From Marasmius tenuissimus (Eukaryota; Basidiomycota; Agaricomycetes; Agaricales; Marasmiaceae), in the NCBI GenBank assembly GCA_029532415.1, contig JAQOTA010000048.1:360001-424000 (forward strand): DNA of 64,000 nucleotides, given 5' to 3'. The notes under the pieces were generated by a model. It did not search any database, had not been told where the DNA came from, and worked only from the letters and a program-made list of their open reading frames with translations. The first letter of the stretch is position 1, and each line of letters starts with the position of its first letter. The translations under genes and the position numbers were made by a program. Positions 11,407 to 20,961 of the stretch are shown here, piece by piece.

Positions 11407-12012
11407 GCGGCCCAAGAAGACCTGATGGACTACGGGAGATCATGCGATGTAAACATAGTGTAGTGTTCGGATGAATCATATTTTTTGTTGTATCTTTGAA
11501 CGCGAATAACGGTCGATGTGAAGTGAAATCTCAGATGCGGCGGAAGCTCTGCATGTCTTACCACCTCCGCATTGCCTCTCCAAATCGGTCCCTCGAAAGA
11601 TTCGGAGTTGAGGCAACTCGAGATGCTAGATAGCCATCGCCGTCCGTGGCCGAGTTACCATCAGGGGCAGTCGATGCTCGGGATGAAATTTTTGCGGGCG
11701 GCGGGATTCATGAGGATCCATTGCGAGTTTGGAATATGTCATCACCGCTTTGATCACGACGACGACGATCCCTCTTTTCATCTGACCTATGCCATTCTTT
11801 TTTTCTTTGAACGCCATCTCTAATTTGCGTTTCCCCTAACCTTGCGTGCACCGTTACGAGCTACGAGCTCGGGATCACTAATTTATTAGGCCCTCAGTCA
11901 AAGTGAGGGCTCATTTGATGTAGAGCTTTGTTCCGATCTTGTCCAGCGTTTGTTCATCTCTCGCGTACCGCCATATCTAACAGTTGAGAAGATAGCGCTG
12001 TTACTTCTGCCA
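11407..12012. other. Intergenic; no supported gene
   Basis: Holds the hydrophobin 3' flank and the upstream region of the next gene. No further coding frame is supported. Confidence 0.5.
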
Positions 12013-12018
12013 TATAAA
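12013..12018 (+). promoter_or_regulatory. TATA box of the DUF6533 gene
   Basis: TATAAA in gccatataaaggaag, 46 bases before the ATG. The paralogue upstream of 53523 has gccataaaggaag, lacking two bases, so its TATA box is lost. Confidence 0.55.
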
Positions 12019-12063
12019 GGAAGTTATCCCTGTCTCGGCGTCACCTAAACAATTTGGTATTCA

Positions 12064-13692
12064 ATGGCCGACACCTCAGCTGTCATCACTACTGCACTTG
12101 AGCAACAGAAAATAGTTACGGTGAGCACGGGCCCAAGCCTACTAGTGATATCAATGTCATCTAATGGTGAATCAGTATATGGACGGTCAGTTTCGCCCTC
12201 GGGTGGTTGGTGCTGTCCTGAATTCCTCATATGGCCTCGCAGTTGTCAGCTCTACGTTATTCTTGTACGATATTGCTCTCAACGTCGACTCGGAGATGCG
12301 ACATATTTGGAGCAAGCAGTGGTCTATCATCACAATTCTCTATCTATTACAGCGATACCTTCCCTTCCTAGATATCATAGGCGTGGGACTCCAGCGTACG
12401 TCTATTGGTTGCCACTTCCCTATTGCGTGATCGTCACTATCGTTTGCGCCCAGACCACTTTGTGGACAATGCGAGCCCGCGATATTGCGACATAACTTAC
12501 CATATAAGCGGATGTAGGTGCATCCCAACATCATAACCAGTGCATTGACCGCTCACGCGAGCACCTTATAATATAATCTCAGGGTGCCTTGCCATTGGTA
12601 TTGCCCTCTCTGAAGGTATGCAATACCCAAACGTCTTTCCCACCTCCCGGGATACGGACTCACTACGTCGGGCACAGTACTACTCACAGTCCGTATTTGG
12701 GCCATTTGGCAGGGACATGCTCGAGTGGGAGTTGGACTCGTCGTTTTTTATCTAGGGATATGGACGCCATGTTTTGTCCTCCTCCATCAATTCTTGAATG
12801 CGACTCAGTGTAAGTCTCTCCTTGAACTTGAGTGCCCGAGAGATTATCATTTGACACCCAGGAAGATGCTAGACTGCCGTTCCCCCATTTTCAAGGGTGT
12901 TTTGTTTCTAGCGAAAGCCGCGCTCTCTACTTGTGCTGGGTGTTGATGATGATCTACGACACTGGTAAGCTTATGGCTCGGCGTAGGAAGCTGTCGATAC
13001 TGAATGGCAGTGATAGCGATGCTGATTGTGATGTTAATTCCTGGGGTCGCAGCCTGTCAGTCACCGGTCCACTCTACTCCAGTAACTCCATGACTGATCC
13101 TTTTTCCAGTTCGGATTGGTGGGACATCCAGACTCATGAAAACAGTTTATGAAGACGGTGCGTTGCTGCCTGTCAGAACAATCTCGACATCTAAACCATT
13201 GGTCTCGACCGTAGGCGTTACATACTATGGCTTAATCTTCGGTGAGAATCTTCGCTGAATTTGTGGGAGATATGCTACTAAGATCTCGCATCCAGTCTTG
13301 TCGCTAGTCAATGTGTTGGTGATTCTTACCCTTCCTGTTAGTCCAACTGAGTTGTTTTGAGCTACCGCTGTCTCCGCTAACCTTCTTTCTCCTCACTCGA
13401 CCAGCGCGACATGGTTCACCTCTTTGCTGCGTGCGTACTGGAGGGCATTTCTCACATTACAGATTAATATCTGACACTGATATTCAAAACGCCTACACTA
13501 TACAGTTTCGAACGCATAACGCATTCGATCTTGAGCAGCCGTGTGATTCTTCATATACGGCGGGTAGCGTCAGAACCTAACGTGCATAATTCTCACCACG
13601 AAGTCAATTTTTCGAACGGGTCGCTTTCTATTGAACCTAGCAATCACTTCCGAGATACCCTGGTGGTCAACAGCAGTGCTAGCAACGTTTGA
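12064..13692 (+). CDS. DUF6533-type multi-span membrane protein (possibly defective)
   Basis: Exon 1 (12064-12120), exon 2 (12176-12395) and exon 3 (12454-12513) read cleanly. Exon 2 has the DUF6533 signature: a first membrane helix, then LYDIALNVDSEMRHIW, then WSIITILYLLQRYLPF. Later exons give further hydrophobic helices and end with SSRVILHIRRVASEPN and a TGA at 13690-13692. This is the layout of agaric seven-helix DUF6533 proteins of unknown function. Two oddities: the acceptor expected before 12650 reads CCGG where the paralogue has CCAG, and in the exon near 12880-12965 the frame that starts it (KGVLFLAKAAL) differs from the frame that ends it (YLCWVLMMIYD). The paralogue at 53523 has the same frame change, so it is old or my exon borders are wrong there. 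The gene may be a pseudogene. Confidence 0.6.
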
Positions 13693-13890
13693 AGTTTGTG
13701 GCTCTGTCATAACAATATGTACTTACGGCGGTAGGAATTGTATGAAATACACGCTCCTGCTGATGGCCATGGCACGATAATTTGCCGTGTCATTACGATG
13801 CACGCGAGCTCCGAGTCGTTGGGACTACTTAAGAATCGAAATTCACGCGAAACGTTTACTGACTAGTCGTTGAGCTAGAACGCTCGACTT

Positions 13891-13956
13891 TCTGACGAGA
13901 GCTCTAGTTTTTTTATGTGAACCTGACAGTCATTCCCAGCAGCTCCGGAGTACGCC
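13891..13956 (+). repeat. Dispersed 66-bp element, copy 3
   Basis: Homologous to 2727-2792 and 10755-10822 (tctgacgagagctct, gtcattcccag, agctccgg). No intact gene follows it. Confidence 0.55.
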
Positions 13957-14090
13957 AGGGACTACAACAGGACAAGCCTCACAGAACATCTCGGGTTGAC
14001 ACCGGATTTGAGTGAACACAGTGAACGAGGTCATAGAACAGTGTATTTATTGAGTACTGATAGTTGTGATTAAAATACTATCGGAAAAAG

Positions 14091-14600
14091 TGAATGCTAG
14101 TGTGAACAGAAAAACAACAGCGGGGAACCGGGATAACTGAATAGACTCTGCGAGAACGGAATACCAAGGGAAACCAGAATAAGACAACGGAACGGACCGG
14201 ACAGGAATAAGTATGAGAGAGGGATGCGAAGCGATGATCAATCGACTCGAAGCCGCTTGCGGAGATCCTCTAAGCACGAGAGAGAATGGAAGGGGCGTGG
14301 GGAACTGCTGGAAAAGTGAACACTGGTGTGAACAAAGAAATGTGCAACAACAGCGGGGAACTACAATAACTGAACAGACCCCGCGACAACGAGGTACCAG
14401 AGAACGAGAATAGAACAACAGAACGACCCGGGCAGGAATAAATATGAAAGAAGGATGCGACTCGAAGTCGCTCGCGAAGATCTTTCAACCGTGAAAGAGA
14501 ATAAAAGGGGCATGGAGACTGCTGCAAGTGAACCCCAGTGTGAACAAAGAAATGTGCAAAAAAAAAAGTGGGGAACTGGGATAACTGAACAGACCACGTT
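14091..14600 (+). repeat. Tandem repeat, 2.3 units of about 220 bp
   Basis: Unit starts at 14091, 14317 and 14529. Each begins with tgaa, then agtgtgaacaaag or a close variant, then gcggggaac and ataactgaa. Units 1 and 2 also share acaggaataa and gatgcga. The third unit is partial and runs into the broken gene at 14600. Confidence 0.8.
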
Positions 14601-15193
14601 TCTAGGTCGAAGACCTGCTCTTTCTCGGCATAGCTGGCTTTCTCTTCTTCGCTCAATGCCTCCCATAGATTGCTGACCGCGAGTTTGTGCAGACCGCCGT
14701 TGTTGCCGTTGGCGAGCTCCGGTTCTTCCTCTCACAGGCGCTTCGTTTCCTCCCAGATCTTCTCTCCCTGAGCCGCTTTGAATTGTTCCTTTGGCGTTAA
14801 CGCACGTAGGCCTGCTAATTTCTGGAGAGCCTTCGACAATGGGAGGGCAGGCCGTTCTTCAGCTGGTCCCTCGGCCGATCCCCCGGCTTTCTCCATGTCG
14901 CGACGGCCTTGACGATAGTCGGAGCAAACTCGTTCCCTGTGTTTTTTCACCAGAGTCTTGTTGCGTTGGTTTTTGAACCAAGTGGCTATTGCCTGAGAGC
15001 CAAGTCGTCAGTAGTAATCTATCTTGAGAAGCGTTCCAACCAACCTCTTTCCATTGATCTCTTGTTTTGTCTTCCAAGGAAAGACTAGCAAACTCGGGGC
15101 TTTGCATGGCGCGATTCTTGGTGTCATAAAACCAATCCCGAATCTCCTCGGGATCATTCTCGTTGTCGTCCTTGCCCGTTGTAGCGCCTGCTA
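14600..15193 (-). pseudogene. Broken gene, distant relative of the 37.6-40.5 kb gene
   Basis: On the minus strand an exon from about 15193 to 15045 is joined by a GT-AG intron (15044-14995) to a second exon beginning AIATWFKNQRNK. The frame continues through ALTPKEQFKAAQGEKIWEE, is stopped by TGA at 14732-14734, then resumes at once with acidic, Gly/Asn-rich sequence and NLWEALSEEEKASYAEKE until the tandem repeat begins. The stop differs from CGA by one transition. The general layout (charged helix, WF-K motif, ALS-EEK helix) resembles the family member at 37631-40489. The 5' start is not visible. I cannot assign a function. Confidence 0.45.
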
Positions 15194-15261
15194 CTGAAAA
15201 TGCGCTTTGGAGCCTAATATTTGAACTAAAATGCTCACTTTTAATGGTTATTAAGAGCAAT

Positions 15262-15658
15262 AGGGCCTAAGTACTAGAGTGATCCCAAACTGCTAGTAAA
15301 AGCCTCATGAGCCTAGTACAGCCTAGCAATGCCGCTTCTGAGGCACAGCTGGGCTGTCTCTGAAAACGGTAGGAGTCGAGGACCATGGAGAACTTGCTTC
15401 AGCGGGACCGACTAGGCCTGAGTGTGAATCCAGGGAGAGAATCGACAGGCTCCGAAGCAGAGAACTAAGGATAATACACGAGATATGACTTGCGCAGACG
15501 CTTCTGAAGGAGTGCTTAGTAACTTGGGAAGGAACTTATACTCTCTTATGAAGGGAAAAAGGTGGACCACGGCAAGGACTGAGGAACCGATTGATAAGTC
15601 TCAACATTGCCTCGGAGGCATGAATGATTCAAGTATACTAAGTATACTACGGGTTACG
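15262..15658. other. No supported gene
   Basis: No motif-bearing frame. Short repeated pieces (agtatacta) occur near 15634. Confidence 0.5.
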
Positions 15659-16353
15659 CTAGTCATCCATATTGGCTAAAGCTACCTCATCCCAACCAAA
15701 GTAATTATCTACGTCGGAATCTTCAGGATAATAAGAATCAATGAAGGTTTCATGATCTAGATAATCGGTATAGAACGGATCGCATAAAATAGGATTATAG
15801 AAAGAAAAGGATCGAGAGAGCCAACGACCCATGACAGGGGAGTACTTGAAGAACGAGAGCTTGGTATAGTCAAGCTTCGGAGGTGCTGGGCACTCAGCAC
15901 AGCTGACGACGGTGTCGATCCAAGCGTTGACGGCTCCAGGAGTACGAGCAGTTTTGAAGTTGAGGAAACCAACTTGAGCAATGGACTCGGCGACCATGTC
16001 AATGACAGACCTGGCGTCGTGAGGAATGAAGTGGTCAAAGGTGTCCTCGCAGAGATAGATTTCATCCTGGATCATGTCGTAACGAATCACGTAGCCCCAG
16101 TAGATGGATCTGTGGCGACTGAGGAAGAACTGCTGGAAGATGATTCCGAGGATAGCCTCTCGTTCTGCGTCGAGTGGAATGGGTAGGATGATGCGGCGCT
16201 CCTTGATCTTATCAGAGTAATCTTCTGGATACCACCAGAGCTTATACAACTCTGGGGAGGAAGTCAGAAGGTCGCCTTGGAATTTAGAAAATCGAAAGAC
16301 TTACTATAGAGCAAGTTGCGGAAGTGGTCTTCAATATTGTGCAAGCATGCCAT
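15659..16353 (-). CDS. Hypothetical aromatic-rich acidic protein
   Basis: Exon 1 is 16353-16305 and exon 2 is 16251-15659, separated by a GT-AG intron whose junction keeps the frame. The product has 213 residues starting MACLHNIEDHF. It is rich in Tyr, Phe, Trp, Asp and Ile and has a very acidic C-terminus (EDSDVDNYFGWDE). There is no signal peptide and no membrane helix. Codon quality is even along the length. I do not recognise the family. The flanking kilobases are gene-poor, so no operon-like or cluster context helps. Confidence 0.65.
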
Positions 16354-17520
16354 AGTACGCTCGGGGGAAAGTAAGCAAGGAATTGGGACGACCTAGTACT
16401 TGCTTTTACTGACCTCTGGACTTGCTGCTGAAGTGGAAATTTTACTTCGGAAATTAGGAAATTAGCGCTTTGGAGGCGTGGATCCGAACCAGGCACTGGG
16501 CGCTAAACAATGATCGAGAAGTGATCAAAGGAGTTGCACCGTCGAGGTACCTCCCTTGTACTTGTACATGGAGATATTGACTGTACTAAGGGCATAGTTG
16601 GTGCTGGTAGCAAAACACAGTGCTCAACTGCACTGGGAGGCAAGGGACTAGAAAGAAAGGAATGGTGTACCGAAGAATTGAGTAGGAGTTCTGGCTGAAC
16701 CATTGAACTATTACCCGGTATCCAAGGTACCAAGATTGGATATAGTGGGGCGGCCATATGGATGGCAGGACGTCAGAATTATCCGAGCTACGGAAAGGAC
16801 ATCGACCTGGCTATGAACGGCTGGGTAACTCCATGAATATAGGCATCTAGTAGCACTTCGGAGGCAAGTACTTTGCTTCAGACGAAGGGAGTATATGCTT
16901 CAGAGGCAGACAGAACAGGATGACCTATGACGATTGAAGGGTCTAGAACCAGAGAATCAATGCTGCTGAGGCAGATAGGCAGAACGGAACTATCGATAAG
17001 AGAGACCCGGAAGAAAAGAATGTTAGAGAATGTTCGAGGCTGATGATACTTCCGAAGCAAATTATTGGTTTTGACTTTGGGGTTCAAAAGCGTAGATTAA
17101 ACACAAAACTCTCCAAGTATATTCCAAAGCGAGGTTCGTAGTTGAATGGGAGCCGGCGATTCCAGAGGGTGAAGTATGAGAGGTAAATCGTGAGAATTGG
17201 CACGTCTTGGAGGTACAGGGATTTTGGATGTGCAAAACCTATATTCATGACTATTGGGCGTGGGGAAAAACAGTATGAGTTCGTAACAATTGGAAACGAG
17301 CCAACGAACCGACTCACCACGCCACCGAACTGGACCTCCAAAGAGCCCGATCTTTTTTCTGTCATTTTTCAAAACTTAAGCGACCGCAAGTCTTTCGAGG
17401 AGATAGAGGGCTGTTATTGGCTATGTGTTGGAAATCTTTCTGTCGCCAGGGCACTGTGGAGCCCATATGGAGCTCATATCGGAAGAATTTTGAGGACTAT
17501 AGCGCGATGCTCATCGGGAG
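16354..17520. other. No supported gene
   Basis: Short antiparallel open frames only; none has splice support or a motif. Confidence 0.5.
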
Positions 17521-17628
17521 TCGCGTTCCTGATGCGGAACTCGTCGGGATATGCGTTTTTGACGCGAAGCCAATCATAATACGCGTTCCTGACGCGTCTT
17601 TGGACGCGTTTTTGAGCTCTGGCGCGTC
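17521..17628 (+). repeat. Cluster of short hairpins with ACGCG arms
   Basis: Within 108 bases there are repeated units gcgttcctgatgcg, gcgtttttgacgcg and acgcgttcctgacgcgt, each a short palindrome around TCCTG or TTTTG, plus two ACGCGT hexamers. No gene is attached. Confidence 0.6.
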
Positions 17629-18267
17629 ACCATGAGTCGATTACATGTGCAGGTTATGAAAAAACTTACTCATTACAGACCCAGATCAGAGCGGAGGAAT
17701 GTCAGAGCTGGCCACCGTGCATTTGTGAAGCAATTTCCAGAAGACATTGAGGAAGGCATTGCAGGCATTCCATGGACGTGGTACGCGGTCGCATAGGGAA
17801 TTATAAGATGTGTAACTAGTCTAGAAAAACGCGGCGGGCGTCCGATGAATACAATACGCGGCTGCACGGGGAATGGAAGCCATGTAATTCAGGAGACAAT
17901 CAAAAAAATATACGAGCGACCTGGTTCATTTCGACGGGTATGCAATGGTAAAAAAAAAAAAAAAAAATAGAAGTAAAAATAAGGATAAAAACCAAGACAA
18001 AGTTACAGTACGTTGGAGTCTTCATAGTACGCGGAACGAATGAAGCAGATGAATTGAATTAGATGATACGCAACGAGACGAACGAACAGCGCGGACTGGC
18101 CCTGCTCCAAGACAAGGTGTGTAATTTGAAGGATCCCTGAAGATTCCCGTGACGACGACTCATATGTAGGGGAGAGAGGGGGAGGGGGGGGGGGGAAGTG
18201 GGTTATCGAAAATTGAAAAGAAAAGAAAATTCCCAGATTTGGTGCATCACATATAGGTCACGGCTCG
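17629..18267. other. Intergenic with A- and G-tracts
   Basis: Holds a run of A near 17951-17967 and a G-rich run near 18178-18196. No gene was found. Confidence 0.55.
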
Positions 18268-18273
18268 TATAAA
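18268..18273 (+). promoter_or_regulatory. TATA box
   Basis: TATAAA in ctcgtataaagg, followed by a C/T-rich leader, 116 bases before the ATG at 18384. Confidence 0.55.
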
Positions 18274-18383
18274 GGTCAAGCTCTCTGTCATCCGCCAATT
18301 CCTCTTCACTTCCAACCTTTCTCTTGAACAACCCCTTTCCTTGTTCCAAGCCGACTTCGCCTACGTGTAACCACCCCCTTTCA

Positions 18384-19554
18384 ATGCCTCAAAAGGACTG
18401 CGAAAACTTCCGGAAAGACCTCAAAGACCGGCTGAAAGAAGCCATACACACAGTCGCTGGGAAACCAGACGGACGCGTCAGACCGCACAGTTGCTTGCTC
18501 CACGGAAAAATAAACGAAGGGAAGGGCGCCTCCTTTGATAACGTCGGAAGGAAATATAATGTGGTCAGTCTAGCGAACGCACGATCGAAAAACATTCACT
18601 CACTTCTCTTCCACAAGTGCACCACGGCGAAACATGACCACACCTGGCTCCCGCAGTACACTACGGGACCACTGCCGTACGAGATTCTGAAGCGGCTGGA
18701 AACGATCAGGGCAGGTCACGACGACCTCGGGGTGCAATACAACCCTGCCGATCCGGCAACGACAAAAGACATTGAGCCGTTCCTTGACGCGATCTGCACG
18801 ATCACGGACAAGGCCTTCAACGATGTATATGTTTACGCAGAGACAGGCCATCTTCTGTCGTCACTCCCATCGACTCCTTCACCCCTCCCCTCTCCTTCCC
18901 TCCCTTCCTCTTCCCCCCCGGCTTCGTCCAGATTCTTCCCGTATTCCCCACTTCCACCCTCTTCCCTGCCCACACCACCCTCTTCCTCCCAGTGGAAGCT
19001 CTCAAAAATCCCAAACATGTGGAACACTCCAAGTCATTCCCCAGCTTACGTGAAGAAGAAGTATGGCACTGGGCAGCGCCTCCAGGCCAGCCCAACAAAA
19101 AGACAGAGTTCTTTTAGCGCGTCGCCATTGGCGACTAGCTCGAAGTCAACCCTCGATTTGCAACAGGGAAAATGCAAGAGGGCGCCTGAGCCAGAAGTAC
19201 CGAGGAAAAGGGGCAAAGGTCAGTGCTGAAGTCCTCATTCGTGTTATTGATATGACTCACGCATTGCGTTAAGTTATTGAAGTGATCGAGATCACTGACA
19301 GCGAAGACGACCAGCCCAAAGCGAGTGGCTCTAAGGGAAAAGGAAAAGGCCAAGGTGAGAATTGGTGACATCCTCGAGCAAGCTCAGACACTCACTATCT
19401 GAAGGATATAGTTCTCGTGCCGGCGACTGATGAGGAGGACAATGACAGTGAGTCCGACTCCGACTCCGAGGCTCCTCATTCCATGAGCTGGGGGTGGACT
19501 GTTCGCTCTGGCGACTCCTACCCCATCCGTCGCTCAAGAAGCCCCAGCTTCTAA
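18384..19554 (+). CDS. Hypothetical Ser/Pro-rich protein with acidic tail
   Basis: Exons 18384-19218, 19274-19354 and 19412-19554 keep frame across two GT-AG introns and give 352 residues. The first ATG after the TATA box is at 18384; the frame is open further upstream but lacks an ATG. Residues 1-150 are a compact charged domain with several Cys and His. Residues 160-220 are a low-complexity Ser/Pro stretch. The C-terminus has basic Lys/Gly-rich segments (KGKGKG) and an acidic Ser-Asp run (DNDSESDSDSE) before a basic Arg/Ser end. The mixture of acidic and basic tails suggests a nuclear or nucleic-acid-linked protein, but this is only inference. The family is not recognised. Confidence 0.7.
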
Positions 19555-20074
19555 GAACCTCGAACAAGGTATACCCTCTCACTCCTTCCCCATCTTCCCT
19601 TCCTGTATCATGATTGTAGTTTCTCTGGTGATTCCTATTTCTTGACACGCACTTCTGTAGCCATTGTTTTGCTACTGCCGTTGCAGCCTCATCGCTTGTA
19701 AAATTTGATAGTGAATTGCATCGTTGTGACCAAAGGAAAGGACCTGAAAAATGAGTTAGTATCACGACACGAAATGACCAATGGGAGTTCTTGCTCACCT
19801 TTGACGACAGCAGATTGTAAGGGCGTCCAAAGGGACCACTTTGGTTGTTGGCCTAAAACAGGAGGACTGAGCGTCAGCATCGTTGCACGAGGCGACGTGA
19901 AATGACCTAGCATGATGTATGCTAGGTGTTTTGTTTTTTGTCTTAGTTTTTTTTTTGCTGCTGCGTTCCATGCGAGTCTTTTCGACTCTTTCGTGCACTC
20001 AGCTCTCAATGAATTCCTATTGTAATAGCTACGCTAATTGTACTACAGAGAGTTGAGGGAGATCTTACCTTGGT
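19555..20074. other. No supported gene
   Basis: 3' flank of the preceding gene. No frame with splice or motif support. Confidence 0.5.
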
Positions 20075-20186
20075 AACGGCGGGGAGGGGGGAGTTCTGGT
20101 TCAAGTTGGAATGAGGTGGCTGTGCAGCCAGCGTCCCAGGATATGGCACACGAGCCTGCAAATCTGTCTAACGCCCAATAAGCGCC
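20075..20186 (+). repeat. Inverted repeat, left arm
   Basis: Pairs with 20384-20500 in opposite orientation. The best part is 20110-20186: tgaggtggctgtgcagcca, then cacgagc, tgcaa and gtctaacgccca match the complement of the right arm with few changes. Confidence 0.75.
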
Positions 20187-20255
20187 ATAGCCATGGGCGC
20201 GAGACTGTGAGCGTCCGATGATGATCTATAATTGAAAAAACACTAACCTAGCAAG

Positions 20256-20353
20256 GACTGTATAGCTTAACGGTAAGGCATGCGGCACTCAGTGGTATTT
20301 CAGGATTATCGCGAATTCTTGCCGCACATCCAAGTTCGACTCTCGGTGCAGTC
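20256..20353 (+). tRNA. Intron-containing tRNA-like gene, anticodon uncertain (CTC, Glu?)
   Basis: The ends GACTGTA and TGCAGTC form a seven-pair acceptor stem. The D arm pairs GCTT with AGGC around AACGGTA and matches the A-box (TAGCTTAACGG). The T loop TTCGACT lies in the B-box GTTCGACTC, its stem having one mismatch. The anticodon stem TGCGG/CCGCA encloses a long loop, as expected if an intron of roughly 29 bases follows the anticodon. With this stem the anticodon would be CTC (Glu), but position 33 would be A instead of the usual T, so the gene may be a pseudo-tRNA or the stem may be set differently. A run of four T follows at 20361-20366, a Pol III stop signal. It sits in the loop of a large inverted repeat. 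Confidence 0.55.
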
Positions 20354-20383
20354 ATGGATTATTTTCTGTATATTTTCTCAACA

Positions 20384-20500
20384 GGCGCTTCATGGGCGTT
20401 AGACAAAATTGCAAGCTCGTGTCCCATATCTCGGCCATGTTGGCTGCACAGCCACCTCATGCCTCTGTTCACCAGAGACCACCCCCATCAAACGTGGTGG
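20384..20500 (-). repeat. Inverted repeat, right arm
   Basis: Reverse complement of 20075-20186, best over 20384-20463. The gap between the arms is about 200 bases and contains the tRNA-like gene. Confidence 0.75.
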
Positions 20501-20961
20501 TGTCCCTCTCGAGGTAAGTGAACGTTCACCCTTACTCATCCTTTTAAGAGTACACAATAAGTAGTTACAATACAAAAATTTTTGTGAGACACTGAGTGAT
20601 CCAAAAGGCGAACACAATCGCCTCGATTTCGCTTTGATCGTCGAGAGAGAACAGGCAGCCAGAGATGCTGATGGTTGAATTTTTCAGGCACGCCTGCGGC
20701 ACCTATGGACTAGGTGCTACATGTTCCACTCGTTCAGTTCGGTGTGTTGTATGTTGCGACTATACAAATCGTGCTGACATCTTCTTAGATCTTCCCCGTT
20801 GGTTTTACTCTTCAAAATACGTTTTCTTCATCCATTTATACAACCTTACTCGGTGCGTTACCCACAGCAGATTCACGAGCAGAAGGGCGTTGACCTTCGG
20901 ACGTTATGCAGGTCCCTTTAATCCAATTCATAATAGTTGAAAAATCAAAAGAAATCTCGCA
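20501..20961. other. Intergenic upstream of the KOW gene
   Basis: No supported gene. No clear TATA box before 20962. Confidence 0.45.

Noticed and set aside
18324..18383. Extended start of the 18384 gene
   Set aside because: The frame is open but begins with TTG; the first ATG in frame is 18384.
18817..19098. Minus-strand open frames opposite the Ser/Pro-rich gene
   Set aside because: Gly/Glu-rich shadows of the Ser/Pro codons of the real gene.
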